Source: CBDDBK01 sp965225715 (lineage in GTDB: Bacteria > Bacteroidota > Bacteroidia > Cytophagales > Flammeovirgaceae). Taken from it: 64,000 nucleotides of DNA. The notes under the pieces were generated by a model, which was not told the origin of the DNA, did not search any database, and saw only the letters and a list, made by a program, of their open reading frames with translations. The translations under genes and the position numbers were made by a program. Location of the stretch: the NCBI GenBank assembly GCA_965225715.1, contig CBDDBK010000005.1, forward strand, positions 186,001 through 250,000, given 5' to 3'. Shown one piece after another: positions 1-8,398 of this stretch; the stretch's first letter is position 1, and each line of letters starts with the position of its first letter.

Positions 1-331
1 AATTTCGACAGAAGTAAAAATGTTAAGTACTAAAGCAAGGGATCGAAAGTTACAACCAGAAGAATGGCAAGGAAGTACTTTTACGGTATCTAATCTAGGT
101 ATGTTTGGAATAGATTCTTTTACAGCTATTATTAATTCGCCAGATTCTTGTATTTTAGCCGTCGGTGGTATAAATCCTCAACCTGTGGTTAAAGATGGAA
201 ATATTGTAGCTGGTAATATTATGAAAGTTACTTTATCTTGTGATCATAGACTCGTAGATGGTGTTTTGGGCGCTAAATTTTTGCAATCTTTTAAAAGTTT
301 TATGGAAGAACCTACGCGTATGCTTGTTTAA
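1..331 (+). CDS. Dihydrolipoamide acyltransferase (E2) C-terminus, 5' partial
   Basis: C-terminal part of the acyltransferase (E2) of a 2-oxo acid dehydrogenase complex, most like pyruvate dehydrogenase E2, which transfers the acyl group from lipoamide to CoA in the cytoplasm. The frame is open from base 2, so the gene begins before the window and the first visible ATG (base 20) is internal. Visible signatures are the family block FTVSNLGMFGIDSF and the catalytic motif CDHRLVDG (His and Asp near residues 80-84 of the visible part). The protein ends in MLV, normal for E2. The lipoyl and E1/E3-binding domains lie outside the window. The pyruvate assignment is inferred from similarity to bacterial AceF; a branched-chain or 2-oxoglutarate E2 is less likely. 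Confidence 0.9.
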   Translation, partial: ISTEVKMLSTKARDRKLQPEEWQGSTFTVSNLGMFGIDSFTAIINSPDSCILAVGGINPQPVVKDGNIVAGNIMKVTLSCDHRLVDGVLGAKFLQSFKSFMEEPTRMLV

Positions 332-349
332 TTTATTTAACAATTTGCT

Positions 350-520
350 TAGTTGATCAGTTTGATATGATAAACGAGTATAATCTGGTAAAATGGTAAA
401 ATCAAATATTAAAGTTTTTAATGGTTTTTATAAAAAATAAACTATTCAAAAACCAAAAATTAGGTTTTAGATTATACTCAAAATTTGAAAATAAAATTAT
501 CAAATCAACCAATTATTAAA
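350..520. repeat. Imperfect long inverted repeat between E2 gene and tsaD
   Basis: The gap between the E2 gene and tsaD holds an inverted repeat. GAGTATAATCT near 376-386 is matched by AGATTATACTC near 470-480, and outside it GTTGAT...TTTGAT (around 352-368) mirrors ATCAAATCAAC (around 501-511). It could act as a transcription terminator or as the 5' leader structure of tsaD, or be a remnant of a small mobile element. No T-run follows, so a classical terminator is not certain. Confidence 0.4.
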
Positions 521-539
521 TTACTAAACTGGCTAATCA

Positions 540-1556
540 ATGTCAAATCCAACCATTTTAGCTATTGAATCTTCTTGCGATGATACGGGGGTAGCTATTT
601 TAAAAGATAAAAAAATTCTGTCTAATGTTGTTGCCAATCAAGCTGTACATGAACAATACGGAGGTGTTGTTCCGGAATTAGCTTCCCGGGCTCATGAACA
701 AAATATAATACCTACCGTTAGCCAATCACTCCATTTAGCAAAAATAAAACTTACTGATTTAGATGTTATTGCATTTACTTTAGGACCGGGTTTATTGGGA
801 TCTTTATTAGTCGGAAGTAGTTTTGCCAAAGGCATTGCCATGTCTATGGATATTCCTCTTATAGGAGTTAATCACATGGAAGCCCATGTATTATCTCATT
901 TTATTGATATTCCATCACCTTCTTTTCCTTTTTTATGTTTAACGGTTAGTGGTGGTCATACCCAAATAGTTTTGGTCAAAAATCATACAGATATGGAAGT
1001 ATTGGGCGAGACCTTAGATGATGCTGTGGGTGAAGCCTTTGATAAAACAGCAACCTTATTAAATTTACCCTATCCAGGAGGTGTTTGGATAGATAAATAT
1101 GCTAAAAAGGGGAATCCAAAAGCTTTCAAATTTCCAAAAGTTAATGTTAAAGGTTTAAATTTTTCATTTAGTGGTATCAAAACCGCTTTCCTTTATTTCC
1201 TACAAGATAGGCTTAAAGAAGATTCTAATTTTATTACAAAGTATCTATCCGATATATGTGCTAGTATGCAATACCATTTGATTACTTTATTACTTGAAAA
1301 AGTAAAAATAGCAACCAAACATTATTGTATTAACAGAGTAGCCATAGCTGGTGGTGTAGCTGCTAACTCATGTTTGCGAAAACGACTTAAGCAATTGTCT
1401 AAAGAAGAAGATTGGTCTATTTTTATTCCAGATACACAATATTGTACCGATAATGCTGCTATGATAGCCATAGCAGCTTATTATCGATATGCTAAAAAAG
1501 AATTTTCAAGTTTAGATATTTTACCTCAAAGCAGATTTAATATATCTTCCATTTAA
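540..1556 (+). CDS. tsaD: tRNA N6-adenosine threonylcarbamoyltransferase TsaD
   Basis: TsaD transfers the threonylcarbamoyl group from threonylcarbamoyl-AMP to A37 of ANN-decoding tRNAs (t6A37), working with TsaB and TsaE in the cytoplasm. The 338 residues match the family length. Visible are the N-terminal ASKHA nucleotide-binding start (LAIESSCDDTG), the metal-binding His pair in NHMEAHVLSH (H112 and H116), VSGGHTQIVLV, and the C-terminal phosphate/metal loop IAGGVAANSCLR with D in CTDNAAMIA. ATG at 540 directly precedes the conserved beginning. pyrB follows after 26 bp on the same strand, so the two are probably co-transcribed. Nothing is missing from the active site. Confidence 0.96.
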   Translation: MSNPTILAIESSCDDTGVAILKDKKILSNVVANQAVHEQYGGVVPELASRAHEQNIIPTVSQSLHLAKIKLTDLDVIAFTLGPGLLGSLLVGSSFAKGIAMSMDIPLIGVNHMEAHVLSHFIDIPSPSFPFLCLTVSGGHTQIVLVKNHTDMEVLGETLDDAVGEAFDKTATLLNLPYPGGVWIDKYAKKGNPKAFKFPKVNVKGLNFSFSGIKTAFLYFLQDRLKEDSNFITKYLSDICASMQYHLITLLLEKVKIATKHYCINRVAIAGGVAANSCLRKRLKQLSKEEDWSIFIPDTQYCTDNAAMIAIAAYYRYAKKEFSSLDILPQSRFNISSI

Positions 1557-1582
1557 GTTTATAAACTAATAATTCTATCAAC

Positions 1583-2512
1583 GTGAAAACATTTAGTCAG
1601 AAACATTTATTAGGAATACAAGACATTGACTACGAAGATATTAATCTTATTTTTGAAGTTGCTAATAATTTTAAAGAGGTTCTCAATAGACCGATTAAAA
1701 AGGTGCCTTCTCTCAGAGATTTGACTATTGCCAATCTTTTTTTTGAAAATTCTACCCGTACAAGAATATCTTTTGAACTTGCTGAAAAACGACTCTCGGC
1801 AGATGTAATTAATTTTTCAACGGGTGCCAGTTCTGTTAAAAAAGGTGAAACCTTTTTGGATACAGTTAAAAATATATTGGCTATGAAAGTTGATATAATT
1901 GTTTTAAGGCATCATCTTTCAGGAGCTTGCCATTTTCTTTCTCAACATGTAGAAAGCAGCATCATTAATGCCGGTGATGGTATTCATGAACATCCTAGTC
2001 AAGCCCTTTTAGATGCTTATTCGATTCATGAAAAATTTGGTACTATAGAAAACCTCAAAGTTGCTATTATAGGTGATATTAGCCATTCCAGAGTTGCTCG
2101 TTCTAATATTATTTTACTCAAAAAAATGGGTGCCGAAGTCATGGTTTGTGGTCCGGCAACTCTAATACCAAAATATATAGAAGACTTAAATGTTAAGGCT
2201 ACTTATAATCTAAAAAAAGCATTAGCTTGGTGTGATGTAGCTAATGTGCTTAGAATTCAATTGGAACGCCAAGGGCAAACTCATGCTTTAATACCTTCAC
2301 TTTGGGAATACCATCTGTATTATGGACTTACTGAAAACCTGATTAATACTTTAAATAAAGAAATTACAATTTTGCACCCAGGTCCCATTAATAGAGGTGT
2401 AGAATTATCAGGTGCTATCACAGATTTACACCATACTTTTATTTTAAATCAGGTTGAAAATGGAGTTGCCATTCGCATGGCTATCCTTTATTTATTGGCA
2501 AGTTTGAAATAG
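1583..2512 (+). CDS. pyrB: Aspartate carbamoyltransferase catalytic subunit PyrB
   Basis: Catalyses carbamoyl phosphate + aspartate to carbamoyl aspartate, the committed step of de novo pyrimidine synthesis. The 309-residue length is normal. Motifs seen are the carbamoyl-phosphate loop FFENSTRTRISFE (STRTR at 57-61), HPSQALLD, and HPGPINRGVEL. Translation starts at a GTG (1583), chosen because the sequence MKTFSQKHLLGI aligns with family N-termini and no ATG lies upstream in frame before tsaD. No pyrI regulatory subunit gene follows, so this is probably an unregulated trimer. It lies 26 bp after tsaD. Confidence 0.95.
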   Translation: MKTFSQKHLLGIQDIDYEDINLIFEVANNFKEVLNRPIKKVPSLRDLTIANLFFENSTRTRISFELAEKRLSADVINFSTGASSVKKGETFLDTVKNILAMKVDIIVLRHHLSGACHFLSQHVESSIINAGDGIHEHPSQALLDAYSIHEKFGTIENLKVAIIGDISHSRVARSNIILLKKMGAEVMVCGPATLIPKYIEDLNVKATYNLKKALAWCDVANVLRIQLERQGQTHALIPSLWEYHLYYGLTENLINTLNKEITILHPGPINRGVELSGAITDLHHTFILNQVENGVAIRMAILYLLASLK

Positions 2513-2584
2513 TTGTAAGCTTTTTTTTGTTTTTTATTTACTTGGCTTAATTTTTGGCAATAATTAAACTATACGACGGTATAA

Positions 2585-2614
2585 TCGCTCCATTTTTCAA
2601 GTAACGTGATTATA
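2585..2614 (+). repeat. Dispersed intergenic repeat, 3' end only
   Basis: Carries only the terminal part of the ~92-bp family described in the findings (CATTTTTCAAGTAACGTGATTATA-like end). Truncated copy between pyrB and the first PorP/SprF gene. Confidence 0.5.
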
Positions 2615-2699
2615 ACAAGATATTTAGCAGATCAGAAGATTTTTAATAATAATTCTTAGTTCATAATTATTTATAAGAACTTTTAAATAAGAAAAATAG

Positions 2700-3752
2700 A
2701 TGAAAAAATATTTTATAATTCTAATTAGTTTAGTATTTATAGTCAACCTTCAAGGGCAAGATATTTCTTTTTCTCAATATATCAATACGCTTTTATACCT
2801 CAATCCTTCCTTTGCAGGTAGTTCAGGTAACCGTTTTGCCTATACTGCTCGTATGCAAGAGCGTACTTTACCTCAAAATGCACCTTCTTTTAACTTTAGT
2901 TATGACCATTTGATTCGTACTCGAAATACAAGTGGAACTCTTAGCGATACCCATAGTAATATTGGTATCTCAGGCATTTGGGATAACCAAGGCCTAATTA
3001 CAAGTCCAAGTGCTAGGCAAACACTAGTTCGTTTTTACAATCTTTCACTTGCCTATGCTTATAGAATAGATCTGAAACAAAATTATATTATTCAATTAGG
3101 TATTAATGGAGGATATTTATTTCGACAATTTGGGAACACAGAATTAAATTTTCCTAACCAATTTGTAGGAACAGGTTTTAATACAGATGGTGGCGGGGAA
3201 GCTTTTACAAATGATTTGGTTGGTTCTCCAGACTTTGGATTTGGTGCTGTTTTAGCAACACCTTCTTATTGGGTTAGTTATTCTGCTTCTCATGTCACAC
3301 GTCCCATTATAGGTTTTTTAAATACCAACGCCGCTAGATTACCATTTCGACATACAATTGCTGCAGGTTATAAATGGCAGTTTATTCGTCGTTTTCGAAG
3401 TGAAACAAATCCAAAAGTTTATATTAAACCTTCTTTTGTGTTTCATTACCAGTCTTCTAGCCGACAAATTATTATTGGTAATAATGTTATTTATTTACCT
3501 GTTTCTTTAGGTATATGGTATAGAGGTTCTAACTTTTTTACTGATTTAAATAAAATAGGACAAGATGCTCTAGTCTTTATGGTTGGTTTACGTTTTCCTT
3601 TAGGAGTAGGTCTTTTTAGTATGCATTATAGTTATGATTTACCCTTACCTCGTAGAACAGCTATTAATAGCAATGCTGTATCTCATGAGTTTTCTATAGT
3701 TTATGAATTTAGAAAAATAGAAAAAAATGCCTGTCCTAACCCTTGGCGTTAA
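2700..3752 (+). CDS. PorP/SprF family T9SS outer-membrane protein
   Basis: Type IX secretion system membrane protein of the PorP/SprF family, an outer-membrane beta-barrel that helps secrete or anchor partner proteins, especially those with type B (CHU_C) sorting domains. The 350 residues begin with a signal peptide (MKKYFIILISLVFIVNLQGQ, cut before DISFSQ) followed by the family hallmark SQYINTLLYLNPSFAGSSGN and many aromatic beta-strand segments (YSASHV, FHYQSS, LGIWYRG, MHYSYDLPLPR). The C-terminus shows the usual HEFSIVYEFRK barrel end. No large partner gene sits next to it, unlike the classical sprB-sprF arrangement; the giant protein at 28.7-34.7 kb is a candidate client (inference). 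Confidence 0.9.
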   Translation: MKKYFIILISLVFIVNLQGQDISFSQYINTLLYLNPSFAGSSGNRFAYTARMQERTLPQNAPSFNFSYDHLIRTRNTSGTLSDTHSNIGISGIWDNQGLITSPSARQTLVRFYNLSLAYAYRIDLKQNYIIQLGINGGYLFRQFGNTELNFPNQFVGTGFNTDGGGEAFTNDLVGSPDFGFGAVLATPSYWVSYSASHVTRPIIGFLNTNAARLPFRHTIAAGYKWQFIRRFRSETNPKVYIKPSFVFHYQSSSRQIIIGNNVIYLPVSLGIWYRGSNFFTDLNKIGQDALVFMVGLRFPLGVGLFSMHYSYDLPLPRRTAINSNAVSHEFSIVYEFRKIEKNACPNPWR

Positions 3753-3755
3753 TTA

Positions 3756-3862
3756 TATATTTTTATCTCGGAAACGGTCATTTTCATAATACCAATGAGT
3801 TAAACAAAAATCATTTTCATAATGAGGATGATTTTTCCGAGATAATAATAGCATTGCTGTAG
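3756..3862. repeat. Dispersed repeat, head-to-head inverted dimer
   Basis: Two 5' halves of the ~92-bp repeat family facing each other. TATTTTTATCTCGGAAAC...ATGAGTTAAAC reads on the plus strand, then a second copy reads on the minus strand and ends at its TAGCATTGCTGTA terminus. The transcript would form a long hairpin just after the PorP/SprF stop codon, so it could double as a terminator. Confidence 0.65.
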
Positions 3863-3879
3863 ATAGTCAAAGTGTGAAA

Positions 3880-4040
3880 TAGAGTAGTTTTATCACTAAG
3901 ACATCGGGATAGATGTGGGGTAAAAAAGTGAAAGGTAGGAAACGGCATATAGCTGTGATAGCTTAGGCTTACCTGTAGATGTTCTACCGAGTACCAAAAA
4001 CTTAACAATGAGAAAATCATTTTTTATAGCGTTTTAAATT
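3880..4040 (+). pseudogene. IS5-family transposase relic
   Basis: Short piece of an IS5-type (IS427-like) DDE transposase. The plus strand reads GKKVKGRKRHIAV in one frame and, after a one-base shift near 3950, DSLGLPVDVLPSTKNLTMR in the next. Together this is the typical KVKGRKRHIAVDxLGL strand around the second half of the catalytic domain. No start, stop or terminal repeats were recognised, so only the core survives. Family assignment is from the motif alone. Confidence 0.6.
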
Positions 4041-4216
4041 TTAACCTTTTAAAGGTTTGGTGCTCAAATGTCTACGAATATTATCTATAGTAACTTCTGT
4101 ATTTTTTATCCTTATTTTTACTTAATTAATTAGCCTATAGTTATAATTTTTATGTTCTATAATTATTTTATTTTCAATACTTTAACTTCAATAGTTTCTA
4201 ATTTACAATTCCTAAT

Positions 4217-4376
4217 TATGACTGCGGTTAAAATCCAAATAAAATTGGGCATTTTTTTCGCTTTTTTTGAAAAAATTAGCTGACCGCTTTATCCAAACCA
4301 TAGTCATCTTGATATTTAAGTTTAGACTTAAGGCCCCCATAAACCTGGCGCACTAATTTATTAGCTAGCGCAATCA
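4217..4376 (-). pseudogene. IS110-family transposase 3' end relic, copy A
   Basis: On the minus strand the sequence reads IALLIALANKLVRQVYG, GLKSKLKYQDDYGLDKAVS and stop, which is the C-terminal end of an IS116/IS110/IS902-type transposase (LANKLxRxxY followed by YxxDY). About 155 bp including the downstream end (GGATTTTAACCGCAGTCATAA) is nearly identical, in opposite orientation, to 37466-37617. The upstream part of the gene is lost exactly where a dispersed repeat copy begins (about 4377). Confidence 0.65.
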
Positions 4377-4465
4377 ATAATGCTATTTTATTTCGGGGAA
4401 ATTATCCTTTCATTATCTATGTATTAGAGTTCTTAAAAATACTTTTTTCAATTGACATGACTATA
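4377..4465 (+). repeat. Dispersed repeat copy overlapping the dsbD stop
   Basis: Full-length copy (AATGCTATTTTATTTCGGGG ... TTCAATTGACATGACTATA). Its right end overlaps the 3' end of the DsbD-like gene and supplies the last codons and the stop of that gene. Confidence 0.75.
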
Positions 4466-6439
4466 ATTATCAATACCGCTATCTAAAAAAGCGATAAAAT
4501 CTTCTATATCTAAATCGTAAGCCTTGGGCGCCACTAAGGGTTTTTCTTCTGAATTTACTATCACATAAAAAGGTTGGGCATTATTTTGAAATGCAGTAAT
4601 CTGAAAATCAGCATTGATGCTGCCAATGGTTTTTTTTATTTTTCCGTCATGAGTTGAAATTTTCCATTCATTTTCAGGCAGTAACGTTTTGTCATCTACA
4701 TATAAAGAGACCAGAATAAAATCATTTTTTAAACGTTTCAAAACCTTTTTATCTACCCAAACATGTTCTTCCATACGTCTGCAATTGCTGCAAGCATGTC
4801 CAGTGAAATCGATTAAAAGTGGTTTATTTTGTTTTTTAGCTTCTTTTAGTGCTTCGTTATATTCAAAAAAACCTTGCAAACCATAAGGCAGCTGAAATTT
4901 ATCACTGTATTTTTTTTGGGTTTTATTTGTATTTTGAATGGACGTTTTTAATTCGGGTTTTTTCAAATTTTCTATTTGATAATCAATATTTTGAATATCT
5001 TTCCAGAGGTCATTTTTTTGGCTCGTTTTTGGGGGTAAAAAGCCGGAAAAATGTTTTAAAGGCGCACCGAATAAACCGGGTATTAAATAAATAACAAAGG
5101 TAAAACAAGCCAATGCCAAAAGCATTCTAAAGGCACTAATGCGTTCAAGCGGGCTACTATGTCCAATACGAATTTTGCCCAAATAATACAAGGTCATGAA
5201 CACAGCAATAGCTATCCATATAGCGATATTGAGGTCTCGGCTCAACAGGTCAAGTCGATAAACCAAATCTACATTACTCAGAAATTTTAAAGCCAAAGCC
5301 AATTCAATAAAACCTAAAGTAACTTTAACATCGGTCATCCATCCTCCCGATTTTGGCATTTTTTGGAGTACCGAAGGGAAGAATGCCAAAAAAGAAAAAG
5401 GAAAAGCAAAAGCAAAGGCAAAACCCAACATACCAACCACGGGGCGTATAACTTCTCCACTAGCAGAAACCACCAAAATACTACCTACGATGGGGCCTGT
5501 GCATGAAAAAGAAACCAATACCAAAGTCAGTGCCATGAAAAATATTTTACCATAACCACCAATTTTATCGCTTTGCCCATCGACTTTGTTGACAAAATGG
5601 TTGGGTAAAACAATTTCGAACATGCCAAAAAAGGAAAAAGCAAATAAAGTGAAAACAAGGAAAAAAATACTATTGGGCAACCAATGCGTTGTGATAAAAT
5701 TGGCAATTTCAGCACCCATTAAAAGGGATAAGGTGCTTCCTAAAAATACATAGATTAAAACAATAAAGCCTCCATAAGACAATGCCTTTAATCGACCTTT
5801 GGCCCCTGATTGATTGGGATTATTAAAAAAAGAAACCGTCAAAGGAATCATGGGAAATACACAAGGCGTTAAAATAGCTGATAGCCCTGCCAAAAAAGCG
5901 ATAAGAAAAAATTGAAATAAAGATAATATTGTGTCACTATTGCCTTTATCTTTTTTTTTATCAATTACCTTAATATTTTCAAAGGCAAAAGTTTCATTAA
6001 TAGGCACACATTTACCTTCTTTTTCGGTACAAACTTGAGCTTGAATAAAGCCTTTAATTTTTAAATTTGATTTTTCTATTTTTATAACCTGTTGAAAGAG
6101 ACCTTGTTTGGTAAAAGCAGTATATTCGGCTTCAAAGATATCATCGTATTTTTTTTTAGCCCCTATCGTCTCTATTCCTCCAATTAGAGTATAGCTCTGG
6201 TTGGAATCAGCCTGTTCAAATTGAATATTGGTTGGCATAGGTCCTAAGTCAGCTGAAAAATCTGCCCCATACAAATACCAACCCTCTTCTATAGTCGCTT
6301 GAAAAATTAAGGTTAATGTGTCGCCTATGGCTATTTTATCTTGACTGGTTTTAAAAGTCCATTGAGCAGGTTTTAGAAGCTGAGCTTGAAGACCATAACT
6401 TAAAAATAACAAGCCAATAAATATGTTTTTTATCGTCAT
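4448..6439 (-). CDS. DsbD-like thiol:disulfide interchange protein
   Basis: Membrane electron carrier that moves reducing power from cytoplasmic thioredoxin to periplasmic proteins (DsbD/ScsB group). Order seen in 663 residues: signal peptide (about 1-19), an N-terminal periplasmic domain with a Cys pair (CTEKEGKC near 137-144), eight hydrophobic segments from about 175 to 460 containing the redox Cys of LTPCVFPMIPLT and SFSCTGPIVGS, then a periplasmic thioredoxin domain with CSNC (550-553) after FTGHA. All expected cysteines are present. The last residues (YSHVN) are encoded by the dispersed repeat at 4377-4465, so the original C-terminus may have been different. It stands alone with a long intergenic region upstream. 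Confidence 0.9.
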   Translation of the reverse strand: MTIKNIFIGLLFLSYGLQAQLLKPAQWTFKTSQDKIAIGDTLTLIFQATIEEGWYLYGADFSADLGPMPTNIQFEQADSNQSYTLIGGIETIGAKKKYDDIFEAEYTAFTKQGLFQQVIKIEKSNLKIKGFIQAQVCTEKEGKCVPINETFAFENIKVIDKKKDKGNSDTILSLFQFFLIAFLAGLSAILTPCVFPMIPLTVSFFNNPNQSGAKGRLKALSYGGFIVLIYVFLGSTLSLLMGAEIANFITTHWLPNSIFFLVFTLFAFSFFGMFEIVLPNHFVNKVDGQSDKIGGYGKIFFMALTLVLVSFSCTGPIVGSILVVSASGEVIRPVVGMLGFAFAFAFPFSFLAFFPSVLQKMPKSGGWMTDVKVTLGFIELALALKFLSNVDLVYRLDLLSRDLNIAIWIAIAVFMTLYYLGKIRIGHSSPLERISAFRMLLALACFTFVIYLIPGLFGAPLKHFSGFLPPKTSQKNDLWKDIQNIDYQIENLKKPELKTSIQNTNKTQKKYSDKFQLPYGLQGFFEYNEALKEAKKQNKPLLIDFTGHACSNCRRMEEHVWVDKKVLKRLKNDFILVSLYVDDKTLLPENEWKISTHDGKIKKTIGSINADFQITAFQNNAQPFYVIVNSEEKPLVAPKAYDLDIEDFIAFLDSGIDNYSHVN

Positions 6440-6898
6440 AGCAATAGTTAAAAAGTATAAAGTATGAAAGTTAAAATAAATTGGTTAAATCAAAAAACCT
6501 AAACGTATAAAAATAGTCCATATCATAATTTAATAATAATTAGAAATTATAAGTTAAGATATTGGAAATAAGTGTTCTAATCTAAAAACTTAAAAATAAT
6601 AAATATCTAATAATCTAAACAATAATTTGATATATAGCTTTGCTATAGTTAAAACTATTTTTAGTTTAGAAATGATCGTTTTCAAAATTCGTGATTAAAT
6701 AAAAATCCTTTTTTCAAGTGACAAGACTAAATTTCTAATTTACAATTCTTAATTTTGTCTATAAATTTGATTAGTTTTGAAAAACTAAAAGTCAAAATAA
6801 AAATTATAATTATTTAACAATAAGCATATTAAAAAATATGCTTGAATGCCTATAAACTTGCAAGTTACCAACATTAATCATATAACTGATTAAAAATT
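6440..6898. other. Intergenic region between divergent dsbD-like gene and miaB
   Basis: This 459-bp AT-rich spacer separates two divergently transcribed genes and must hold both promoters. Apart from the dispersed repeat copy at 6633-6728 and a short palindrome AACTTGCAAGTT near 6855, I see no gene, RNA or clear operator. Confidence 0.5.
6633..6728 (+). repeat. Dispersed repeat copy
   Basis: Begins TATAGCTTTGCTATA, keeping the TAGCnnnGCTA palindrome with a changed centre, and ends TTTTTTCAAGTGACAAGACTA. The middle is more diverged than in other copies. Confidence 0.65.
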
Positions 6899-8353
6899 AT
6901 GTTTTTAGAAGATATTAATGCTGCTCCGCGGGTTTTGCCTGCAAACCAAAAAGATAAAAAAAAGAGTATGCTTTTGCATAAAACAGATAAATCAAATAAG
7001 GAGGTAAAATACTCTAATTTTAGATCTCGAAAACTCTATATAGAAAGTTATGGTTGTCAAATGAATTTCTCTGATAGTGAAATTGTGGCTTCTATCATGA
7101 AAAAATCGGATATTTTTACAACTCCTGATTTGGAAAAGGCTGATTTTATATTTTTAAATACTTGTGCTATAAGAGATAAAGCCGAACAAACCATTCGGAA
7201 GCGCTTAGAGAATTTAAGACCTCTAAAAGAAAAAAAACCAAACCTCGTCATCGGTGTTTTGGGTTGTATGGCTGAACGTTTGAAGAAAAAACTTTTGGAA
7301 GAAGATAAAAACGTAGATTTAGTTATCGGTCCTGATGCTTATCGGGATTTACCCCAATTAATTAAAAAAGTAGATGATGGTCATAAAGCCGTTAATGTAT
7401 TGTTATCTCGTGAGGAAACCTATGCTGATATTGCTCCTGTACGTTTGAATAGCAATGGCGTATCAGCGTTTATATCTATTATGCGAGGCTGTAATAATAT
7501 GTGTTCTTTTTGTATTGTACCTTTTACCAGAGGTAGAGAGCGTAGTCGAAATCCAGAATCCATAATTAAAGAAGCTGAGGATTTGTTCAAAAAAGGTTTC
7601 CGAGAAGTTACTTTATTGGGACAAAATGTGGATTCTTTTCTTTGGAAAACCTCAGATTCTATTGATACTGTCAATTTTGCCCAACTGTTAGAATTGGTTG
7701 CCCAAGTAAACCCAGACTTACGAGTTAGGTTTTCAACTTCTCACCCCAAAGATATTACCGATGAAGTTTTACATACCATCAAAAAGTATAATAATATTTG
7801 TAAATACATCCATTTGCCAGCCCAGAGCGGTAACGATCGAATTTTAAAACTCATGAATAGAACATATACCAGAAATTGGTATATTGAACGAGTTGAAGCA
7901 ATTAGACGTATTTTAGGCCAAGAATGTGGCATATCTTCGGATATGATAACCGGTTTTTGTAGTGAAACAGAAAACGAACATCAAGATACGCTATCATTAA
8001 TGGATATTGTGGGCTATGACTTTAGTTACATGTTTGCTTATTCAGAGCGTCCCGGTACACCAGCAGCTAAAAAATTGGAAGATAATATTCCTTTGGCAAC
8101 TAAAAAACAAAGGCTTCAAGCCGTTATTGCCAAACAGCAAGAATTATCTCTAAAAAGAAATAAATCGTGTATTGGTAAGACTTATAAAGTTTTGATAGAA
8201 GGTGTTTCGAAACGATCCAAAGCCCATTTTCAAGGCAGAAATTCAGCTAATAAAGTCATCATTTTTGCTAAAAATGATCTTAAAATAGGCATGTATACGC
8301 AAGTAAAAGTAAGCAGTTGTACTTCAGCAACCTTAATAGGGGAATTAGTTTAA
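6899..8353 (+). CDS. miaB: tRNA-2-methylthio-N6-dimethylallyladenosine synthase MiaB
   Basis: Radical SAM enzyme that adds a methylthio group to i6A37 of tRNAs. Domains in 484 residues: an extra, low-complexity N-terminal stretch of about 45 residues rich in Lys, the UPF0004 domain with the first cluster cysteines (ESYGCQMNFSDSE, LNTCAIRDKA, GVLGCMAER), the radical SAM core with CNNMCSFC (near 198-205), and a C-terminal TRAM RNA-binding domain (KTYKVLIEGVSKRS ... RNSANKVIIF). Both cluster sets are complete. The Bacteroidota MiaB often has such a leader, so ATG 6899 is plausible, although a start nearer residue 22 cannot be excluded. Confidence 0.94.
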   Translation: MFLEDINAAPRVLPANQKDKKKSMLLHKTDKSNKEVKYSNFRSRKLYIESYGCQMNFSDSEIVASIMKKSDIFTTPDLEKADFIFLNTCAIRDKAEQTIRKRLENLRPLKEKKPNLVIGVLGCMAERLKKKLLEEDKNVDLVIGPDAYRDLPQLIKKVDDGHKAVNVLLSREETYADIAPVRLNSNGVSAFISIMRGCNNMCSFCIVPFTRGRERSRNPESIIKEAEDLFKKGFREVTLLGQNVDSFLWKTSDSIDTVNFAQLLELVAQVNPDLRVRFSTSHPKDITDEVLHTIKKYNNICKYIHLPAQSGNDRILKLMNRTYTRNWYIERVEAIRRILGQECGISSDMITGFCSETENEHQDTLSLMDIVGYDFSYMFAYSERPGTPAAKKLEDNIPLATKKQRLQAVIAKQQELSLKRNKSCIGKTYKVLIEGVSKRSKAHFQGRNSANKVIIFAKNDLKIGMYTQVKVSSCTSATLIGELV

Positions 8354-8398
8354 TAGCCTTGTGGATTATTTTTTTAAATTTTTTACCAAACCATTTTC

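Noticed and set aside
3817..4020. Minus-strand ORF in the gap after PorP/SprF
   Set aside because: The opposite strand carries a clear transposase core here, so this frame is a shadow.
4689..5094. Plus-strand ORFs within the DsbD-like gene
   Set aside because: Antisense to a complete conserved gene; no independent motifs.
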